Part shown: positions 6,603-10,533 of the stretch, one piece after another
How the letters are laid out: every line of letters begins with the position of its first letter
How positions within the stretch are numbered: position 1 is the first letter of the stretch
Origin: an archaeon
GTDB lineage: Archaea > Thermoproteota > QMWL01
DNA length: 10,533 nt
NCBI GenBank assembly: GCA_003661605.2
Contig: QMWL02000017.1
Span: 1 to 10,533 of the forward strand
Direction of reading: 5' to 3'
Notes under the pieces: model-generated
Told to the model about the DNA's origin: nothing
What the model saw: only the letters and a program-made list of their open reading frames with translations
The model's database searches: none
Position numbers and translations under genes: made by a program

Positions 6603-6849
6603 ACTCTACCCTCTACGACGAGAGCGTCCTTCCCTCCCGACTACTTTTCGCGACTCAGCAGTATCCTTCCTTAAGAGAGGCGCTGTAGCCGAACCCGGTC
6701 GCCGCTATCTGCGTCTACGCGAGAGGCTACACTTACCTGTAGACATACCTGTGCCCTCTCCCTCAGAGGATGTATTTCGAAGGATCCATCAGCTCGCTAG
6801 TAAGTTCAGGATCTACGCAAAGCTTTGGTGGAGACCCGCGAAAGAGTGA
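6586..6849 (+). CDS. Small basic protein, possibly derived from the C-terminal part of HdrC
   Basis: An 87-residue basic protein without any cysteine, signal peptide or membrane segment. The start is TTG 6586, overlapping the ferredoxin gene by 17 bases, and the TGA stop overlaps the best start of the HdrB-like gene, so it is locked into the operon and probably real. The central stretch GRRYLRLRERLHLPVDIPVP, followed by a helix ending RRIHQLASK, faintly recalls the C-terminal tail of HdrC-type subunits, which often read 'LR..LGLP..PP' before a last helix. HdrC normally brings two [4Fe-4S] clusters ahead of that tail; here those are absent and the four-cluster ferredoxin just upstream could take their place. 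The HdrC link is weak and position-supported; it may instead be an unrelated adaptor. Confidence 0.6.
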   Translation: MSKPRKLYPLRRERPSLPTTFRDSAVSFLKRGAVAEPGRRYLRLRERLHLPVDIPVPSPSEDVFRRIHQLASKFRIYAKLWWRPAKE

Positions 6850-7640
6850 GTGTAGCCGCAAAGGCAGGTGTCTTCTGGGGGTGTTACATCCCCGCCCTTC
6901 AGCCATTCGCTGAAGCAGCTTTCCGTCTGATTCTAGACGACTTAGGGCTCTCCCTCAGCGATGTGCGAGGGATCGCCTGCTGCCCTTCTCCCTTCATGTT
7001 CAAGATACTGGATTACGAATACTGGTTGGAGACCGCCCGGGCGAACCTCGACGCAATTGCAAGTGACTTCAGAGCCATAGTGACTCTCTGCAATGGATGC
7101 TGGGACTCGCTACTACACGCCCGCGATCTTGTTGAAAATCCACCCGAGGTCCTTCACATCGCTGAATTCCTCATAGGTCTAAGGAATGCACTATTGAAAC
7201 GCATCCAAACTCCGTTGCAGAATCTAAGAGTTGCTGTTCATGTGGGATGTAAACCGCGTAGTAAACCTTCTCTAGTAGATGCGATTCACGAGCTTACGGC
7301 TCTTACTGGGGCTAGAATCGTCAACTGGCGTACTGCAAAGATCTGCTGCGGATATCCTCTGTTCCTTGCAAAGCCCGATGAAGCTTTAGAAACACGGGTT
7401 CGTGTTAAGGTTGAAGATGTACAACAAGTTGGTGCTGATGCCATAGTTGTCGTATGTCCTGCTTGCTTTATGCTACTTGAACGGGGTCAGCTAGTTCTCC
7501 GTCGCAAAGGGCTCCGGCAAACCACTCCAGTTTTACATCTCGTTGAGCTACTCGCTCTCGCACTAGGGCATAAAGGTCAAGAGATCGGACTTGATGCTCA
7601 TGCGATAAAACCGAAAGCCCTACTCGAAAGTATAGGATGA
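6846..7640 (+). CDS. HdrB-like protein with two CCG (cysteine-rich) domains
   Basis: About 264 residues. Two complete CCG motifs are seen, each exactly CX31CCX35CXXC: C13, C45-C46, C82, C85 and C135, C167-C168, C204, C207 (GTG 6846 numbering). In methanogen HdrB these bind two noncubane [4Fe-4S] clusters that cleave the CoM-S-S-CoB disulfide; relatives occur in HdrD, TmcB/DsrK, lactate and glycolate oxidases. The substrate here is probably a disulfide or related two-electron acceptor, unidentified. GTG 6846 is preferred because it makes a 4-base GTGA overlap with the preceding stop and places WGC near the N-terminus as in HdrB; TTG 6825 and GTG 6828 are alternatives. It lies between a four-cluster ferredoxin and a NiFe hydrogenase in one transcription unit, without HdrA. 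The stop overlaps the NuoC-like gene (ATGA). Confidence 0.9.
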   Translation: MSVAAKAGVFWGCYIPALQPFAEAAFRLILDDLGLSLSDVRGIACCPSPFMFKILDYEYWLETARANLDAIASDFRAIVTLCNGCWDSLLHARDLVENPPEVLHIAEFLIGLRNALLKRIQTPLQNLRVAVHVGCKPRSKPSLVDAIHELTALTGARIVNWRTAKICCGYPLFLAKPDEALETRVRVKVEDVQQVGADAIVVVCPACFMLLERGQLVLRRKGLRQTTPVLHLVELLALALGHKGQEIGLDAHAIKPKALLESIG

Positions 7641-8050
7641 TTCTCGAAAAACTCTCTCACAAACTATCGTCGGTAGTCGACACCTGGCACGCTGATCAAG
7701 CCAGCTTTACCGCAGTAGCGTATACTCGTCCTGATAGGCTTCGCGATGCAATCCGCTTACTATTAGAAGAAGAAGGTCGCGTTTTTGCCGTATGGGGGAT
7801 AGACCGGGGCTACGAAGGATTTGAAGTCGTTTACCTAGTTGAAGTACCGTCGGATAGCAGATCGTATATCGTTCAGCTGCGAGTACAAGTACCTCGCTCA
7901 GAACCTACTCTTCCTTCCATCACCGATATAGAGCCCTCCGTGGCATGGCTAGAGCGTGAAACCCAGGAGTTACTTGGTATATCTTTCAGCGGAAACCCCG
8001 TAACGCGGAATTTGTTCCTTCCAAGCAAATGGCCTGAACTAGAGCCTTGA
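7637..8050 (+). CDS. NuoC-like (30 kDa) subunit of group 4 NiFe hydrogenase
   Basis: A 137-residue soluble protein. The C-terminal block has the family motif of NuoC, HycE N-terminal domain and MbhK: WLERETQELLGISFSGNP near residues 104-121, then TRNLFLPSKWPE. The E-R-E-x2-E-L-x-G-I-x-F-x-G pattern is the conserved complex-I 30-kDa signature. It carries no metal ligands and serves as a structural partner of the large subunit in the peripheral arm. The start ATG 7637 forms an ATGA overlap with the HdrB-like gene, and its stop overlaps the TTG of the large subunit, so the three are tightly coupled. In E. coli HycE this domain is fused to the catalytic subunit; here it is separate, as in Mbh-type enzymes. 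Confidence 0.9.
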   Translation: MILEKLSHKLSSVVDTWHADQASFTAVAYTRPDRLRDAIRLLLEEEGRVFAVWGIDRGYEGFEVVYLVEVPSDSRSYIVQLRVQVPRSEPTLPSITDIEPSVAWLERETQELLGISFSGNPVTRNLFLPSKWPELEP

Positions 8051-9210
8051 CCCGCAGTGCTGCGCTCCTTCCCATAGGTCCCTATCACCCTGCGTTTATT
8101 GAGGGTGAGTTTCTGCGACTATGGGTACGGGGCGAGCGTGTGGTGGGTGCTGAGATCAAGCTAGGATACAACCACCGAGGTATCATGAAGCTAATGGAGC
8201 AACGAACCTTCCATCAGAACATATTTCTCGCCGAACGCGTTTGCGGTATTTGCAACACCGCTCACGCAATATGCTACTGTACCGCTGTTGAGCGCTTACT
8301 CGGTATAAGCCCTCCCCATCGCGCGCAGCTGCTTCGCATTCTTCTTGCTGAGTTAGAACGCATCCATAGCCACCTACTCCTGATAGGGCTCGTTGCCGAT
8401 CTTGCGGGCTTTCGCACCTTGTTTATGTATGCTTGGAAAATACGTGAACACGTCCTCGATGCAATCGAACGGATTACAGGTAGTCGCAGACATAGCGGGA
8501 TGGTAACCATAGGTGGTGTTTCCAGACCTGTACCTGGTAAGGATCTCGCTAGCGCTAGGCGCAGCTTGCTTGTTCTCGCAAAAGAGCTACCAAAACTGCT
8601 TTCTATCATGAGAGAGAGCACAACACTAAAACGTCGGTGTCGTGGTGTAACTGAAGTCGATAAGCAGACTGCACGTAAGATAGGGTTTGTGGGACCAAAT
8701 GCACGGGCCTCTGGATTAAAACTGGATGTCCGCGCCGCTGAGCCCTACCTACCCTATGCTGAACTCGACTGGAAGCCCGTTTTGGGGGAGTTTGGCGACT
8801 CCTTCGAACGCCTGATTGTCAGAGCCCGAGAAGCATACCAGTCGCTTCGCACTGCACTTATCTGCATCAAACAGCTGCTTTCTGAATCCGGTCCACTTAC
8901 GGTTGAGTATCAGCTACGTGCAGGAGAGGGCATAGCACGCGTTGAAGCTCCTCGTGGAGAGCTGGTCTACTACCTCGCAGCGGAAAGCACAGCCCACCCC
9001 TCCTTCGTAAGGATACGTACACCAACCATGCTTAATCTATCCGCTATAGTACAGTTACTTCCGGGTTTACGCGTCGCTGATGTTCCTATAGCTATCGGTA
9101 GCATCGACCCCTGTATGACCTGCTGCGATCGTGTAACCGTACTCTCTGCACAGAGCGCAGCGGTTCTTGCTCGTATCCCCCTAAGAGCGTTAACCACTTG
9201 GAAGCCATGA
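8047..9210 (+). CDS. Group 4 NiFe hydrogenase large (catalytic) subunit, NuoD/HycE-like
   Basis: A 387-residue protein with the complex-I-like opening IGPYHPAFIEGEFLRL and GYNHRGI. Both NiFe-binding motifs are present: L1 ERVCGICNTAH (C66, C69, H73) and L2 DPCMTCCDR (C356, C359, R362). This marks a catalytically competent hydrogenase; NuoD of complex I and FpoD lack these cysteines. The length fits Mbh/Ech-type subunits. After R362 there are 25 residues that resemble the maturation peptide removed by an endopeptidase in related enzymes such as HycE, although no such protease is encoded in the window. Extra cysteines C76, C78 and C360 flank the ligand motifs. Reaction: reversible proton reduction/H2 oxidation, electrons passing to the small subunit. 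The start is TTG 8047 in a TTGA overlap; no alternative lies closer to the conserved N-terminus. Confidence 0.95.
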   Translation: MTRSAALLPIGPYHPAFIEGEFLRLWVRGERVVGAEIKLGYNHRGIMKLMEQRTFHQNIFLAERVCGICNTAHAICYCTAVERLLGISPPHRAQLLRILLAELERIHSHLLLIGLVADLAGFRTLFMYAWKIREHVLDAIERITGSRRHSGMVTIGGVSRPVPGKDLASARRSLLVLAKELPKLLSIMRESTTLKRRCRGVTEVDKQTARKIGFVGPNARASGLKLDVRAAEPYLPYAELDWKPVLGEFGDSFERLIVRAREAYQSLRTALICIKQLLSESGPLTVEYQLRAGEGIARVEAPRGELVYYLAAESTAHPSFVRIRTPTMLNLSAIVQLLPGLRVADVPIAIGSIDPCMTCCDRVTVLSAQSAAVLARIPLRALTTWKP

Positions 9211-9761
9211 AGCTCCTGAAAGAAATCTTACGCGCACTCACCCGCCCACCAGTAACTACCCAATATCCCGCAAAGCCCGCCTCTCTTCCACCTTCCTTCA
9301 GGGGTCCGCCAGATTTCGACGATGCTCGGTGCATTCGCTGCTTTGCTTGCTCCAGCGTTTGTCCAACAGGCGCTTGCTACGTACAGGACATTTCTGACGG
9401 CGAGAGAACGGTTCTCATAATCGATTATACTCGCTGTATTTCCTGTGGGCGCTGTGTCACGATATGCCCTACAGACGCTCTACATCATACGCGCGAATAT
9501 TCCCTGCTCGCCAGTAGAAAGACGCTGTACACGCTCTCGTCGACGGAGGTAGACGTTCGATTTATCAGATGCACCGAATGCAACCAGCCAATAACTGATG
9601 TAAGTCACATACGCTTCATCGCGGATCGCTTATCGGAGAATCTCCCTGAAGAAGTGCGTGACCGCGCTCTAGAGGACTTCAAGCGCTTCTCCTCTTTATG
9701 CCCCGCCTGCAGAACGAAGCTTGCTAGAAAGCTTGGAACTTCGCCAGAGAAATGGTGCTAA
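9207..9761 (+). CDS. NuoI/HycF-like ferredoxin subunit with extra C-terminal cysteine pairs
   Basis: About 184 residues. The N-terminus MKLLKEILRALTRPPVTTQY with the later FRGPPDFD is typical of NuoI/HycF/MbhN. Two [4Fe-4S] motifs follow: C42-C45-C48-C52-P and C77-C80-C83-C87-P. A further CxxC pair (C122, C125, in RCTECNQ) and a CPAC pair (C165, C168) resemble the HycF-type tail and could bind a metal. The protein transfers electrons between the small subunit and an external donor or acceptor, here perhaps the four-cluster ferredoxin or HdrB-like protein. ATG 9207 is chosen because it overlaps the stop of the large-subunit gene as ATGA; TTG 9198 would add three residues. The stop overlaps the next gene by 10 bases. 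Confidence 0.92.
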   Translation: MKLLKEILRALTRPPVTTQYPAKPASLPPSFRGPPDFDDARCIRCFACSSVCPTGACYVQDISDGERTVLIIDYTRCISCGRCVTICPTDALHHTREYSLLASRKTLYTLSSTEVDVRFIRCTECNQPITDVSHIRFIADRLSENLPEEVRDRALEDFKRFSSLCPACRTKLARKLGTSPEKWC

Positions 9762-10207
9762 ACGCACTATTCCGCTGGGCATTCCGTCGATCACCGTGGG
9801 TTGGTTTACTTCAAGTAGGCGGTTGTAACGGCTGCACAATCGAGGTCGTTGATGCACTTACTCCGCGCTTTGACATTGAAAGGTTTGGTGCAGTATACAA
9901 AAGTACTCCCCGCCACGTCGACATCCTTCTCGTCACTGGCTGTGTAACTGTAGGATCGGTCAACTTCCTCAAACGGATTTACGATCAAATCCCTGATCCT
10001 AAGGTCATAGTAGCGGTCGGAACGTGTGCTGTAAGCGGAGGTATTTTCACAAACAGAGTCGAAAGCGCTTCCTCCTACGCAGTTCTTGGCGGCATCGATC
10101 GCGTCATCCCTGTGGATATTTACGTAGCTGGTTGTCCACCAAAACCAGAGGCTATTATCGACGCTTTGCTCGAAGCGGCGAAATTGCTAGCTGAGAAGAG
10201 GCAGTGA
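9752..10207 (+). CDS. Group 4 NiFe hydrogenase small subunit, NuoB-like
   Basis: A 151-residue protein with the single proximal [4Fe-4S] site of the NuoB/HycG/MbhJ family: C25 and C28 in GGCNGCTIE, C92 in GTCAVSGG, and C128 in AGCPPKPE. The phrase LTPRFDIERFG is close to the pattern of energy-converting hydrogenases. C64 (VTGC) is additional and usual in this family. The protein accepts electrons from the NiFe centre and docks the peripheral arm on the membrane subunits. It has no Tat signal, in keeping with a cytoplasm-facing group 4 enzyme. ATG 9752 is the start, and the stop overlaps the GTG of the antiporter-like gene. Confidence 0.94.
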   Translation: MVLNALFRWAFRRSPWVGLLQVGGCNGCTIEVVDALTPRFDIERFGAVYKSTPRHVDILLVTGCVTVGSVNFLKRIYDQIPDPKVIVAVGTCAVSGGIFTNRVESASSYAVLGGIDRVIPVDIYVAGCPPKPEAIIDALLEAAKLLAEKRQ

Positions 10208-10533
10208 ACCCACTTTTCTGCTTGCTTATCGTGCCCGTTACTACTGCTTTAGTATCCTATCTAATAGGACTGTGTGAACAACGCATATCCCGCATTGTGG
10301 CGGTTGTTGGAGCAGCCCTCTTTCTATGCTTCTCCCTATCCACGGTAGTACTCACCCTACGTCAAGGACCTCTTGCTCTCTACTGGAGAAACCATCTGCT
10401 TCTTGTATCTGACACTCTTTCTGCCCCCTTCTTACTGATTCTCGGGATCGTAGGTTTCTTCACCACCCTATACTCCGCGAAATATGTTGAAGAAGATGCG
10501 GGACGTTACTTTCTCTGGTTCCTATCCTTCCTC
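10204..10533 (+). CDS. NuoL/MrpA-D/HyfB-type proton antiporter-like membrane subunit (3'-truncated)
   Basis: The first 110 codons are open to the right edge. GTG 10204 is the start and overlaps the preceding stop in a GTGA arrangement. Three hydrophobic segments are visible: PLFCLLIVPVTTALVSYLIG, a second from IVAVVGAALFLCF, and a third following SDTLSAPFLLILG that continues FFTTLYSAKYV. The D-x-L-S-A-x-F and LYSAxY(V/M) pattern, followed by an acidic stretch and YFLWFL, is the characteristic N-terminal region of NuoL/M/N, MrpA/D and HyfB. Such subunits carry protons or sodium across the membrane and would make the hydrogenase an ion pump. The specific subfamily cannot be named from this fragment, and the membrane anchor NuoH is expected further right. 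Confidence 0.88.
   Translation, partial: MNPLFCLLIVPVTTALVSYLIGLCEQRISRIVAVVGAALFLCFSLSTVVLTLRQGPLALYWRNHLLLVSDTLSAPFLLILGIVGFFTTLYSAKYVEEDAGRYFLWFLSFL

Noticed and set aside
6294..6688. Several overlapping frames on both strands across the four-cluster ferredoxin gene
   Set aside because: The regular cysteine quartets fix the true frame; the others are by-products of its base composition.
6846..7640. Canonical methanogen heterodisulfide reductase acting in methanogenesis
   Set aside because: No HdrA, Mvh or methanogenesis genes are in view, and the HdrC position holds a cysteine-free protein; CCG proteins also act on many other substrates.
8274..8621. A 115-codon antisense frame within the hydrogenase large subunit
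   Set aside because: It mirrors the coding strand of a well-conserved gene and its product is an arginine/serine-rich shadow without domain features.
7637..10533. Complex I (NADH/F420H2 dehydrogenase) instead of hydrogenase
   Set aside because: The NuoD-like protein keeps both CxxC pairs of the NiFe site (CGIC and DPCMTC), which complex I and Fpo subunits have lost, and no NuoE/F/G or FpoF gene is present.
1..10533. CRISPR arrays, tRNA or rRNA genes, insertion sequences, attachment sites
   Set aside because: No regularly spaced repeats, cloverleaf-like segments, transposase motifs or terminal repeats were seen, and coding genes fill nearly the whole window.

Overview
The window is a compact stretch of three gene blocks with almost no spare DNA. 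Its character is strictly redox and anaerobic: four ferredoxin-type proteins or domains, a two-CCG-domain HdrB-like protein, a group 4 (membrane-bound type) NiFe hydrogenase and two MinD-type ATPases carrying ferredoxin inserts. Most likely source is a thermophilic or otherwise anaerobic archaeon, perhaps of the TACK group. The reasons are frequent TTG/GTG starts, near-absence of Shine-Dalgarno sites (one clear exception), a TATA-like box in the only promoter-bearing gap, and the gene families themselves. The taxonomic call is an inference and a deep-branching anaerobic bacterium is not excluded.

Block 1 (1-1587, + strand): two consecutive MinD-superfamily ATPases, each with an inserted pair of [4Fe-4S] clusters; the first runs off the left edge. 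Such pairs occur in many anaerobes, including the 'orange protein' (ORP) loci of sulfate reducers, but their task is poorly defined.

Block 2 (1567-6112, - strand, convergent with block 1 by a 21-bp overlap): an ABC importer operon read from right to left. It holds one fused 12-TM permease with two EAA loops, two different ABC ATPases and a DUF47/PhoU-like helical protein. No substrate-binding protein lies in the operon, and one ATPase has an altered signature motif (LSMGM). The substrate cannot be fixed from sequence; the permease resembles the iron(III)/oxyanion (Fbp, Cys, Mod, Wtp) class.

Block 3 (6144 to the right edge, + strand, divergent from block 2): eight head-to-tail overlapping genes. 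They encode a four-cluster CooF/HycB-type ferredoxin, a small cysteine-free protein with faint similarity to the C-terminal part of HdrC, an HdrB-like protein with two perfect CX31CCX35CXXC motifs, a NuoC-like subunit, the NiFe hydrogenase large subunit with both metal-binding CxxC pairs, a NuoI/HycF-like ferredoxin, the NuoB-like small subunit, and the start of a NuoL/MrpA-D type antiporter subunit cut by the window edge.

The most interesting hypothesis is that block 3 encodes one enzyme. A heterodisulfide-reductase-like catalytic subunit would be wired, through a HycB-like four-cluster ferredoxin, to a proton- or sodium-translocating NiFe hydrogenase, with no flavin subunit (HdrA) visible. 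By analogy with formate hydrogenlyase, where HycB bridges formate dehydrogenase and hydrogenase, this could be an ion-pumping thiol/disulfide:H2 oxidoreductase.
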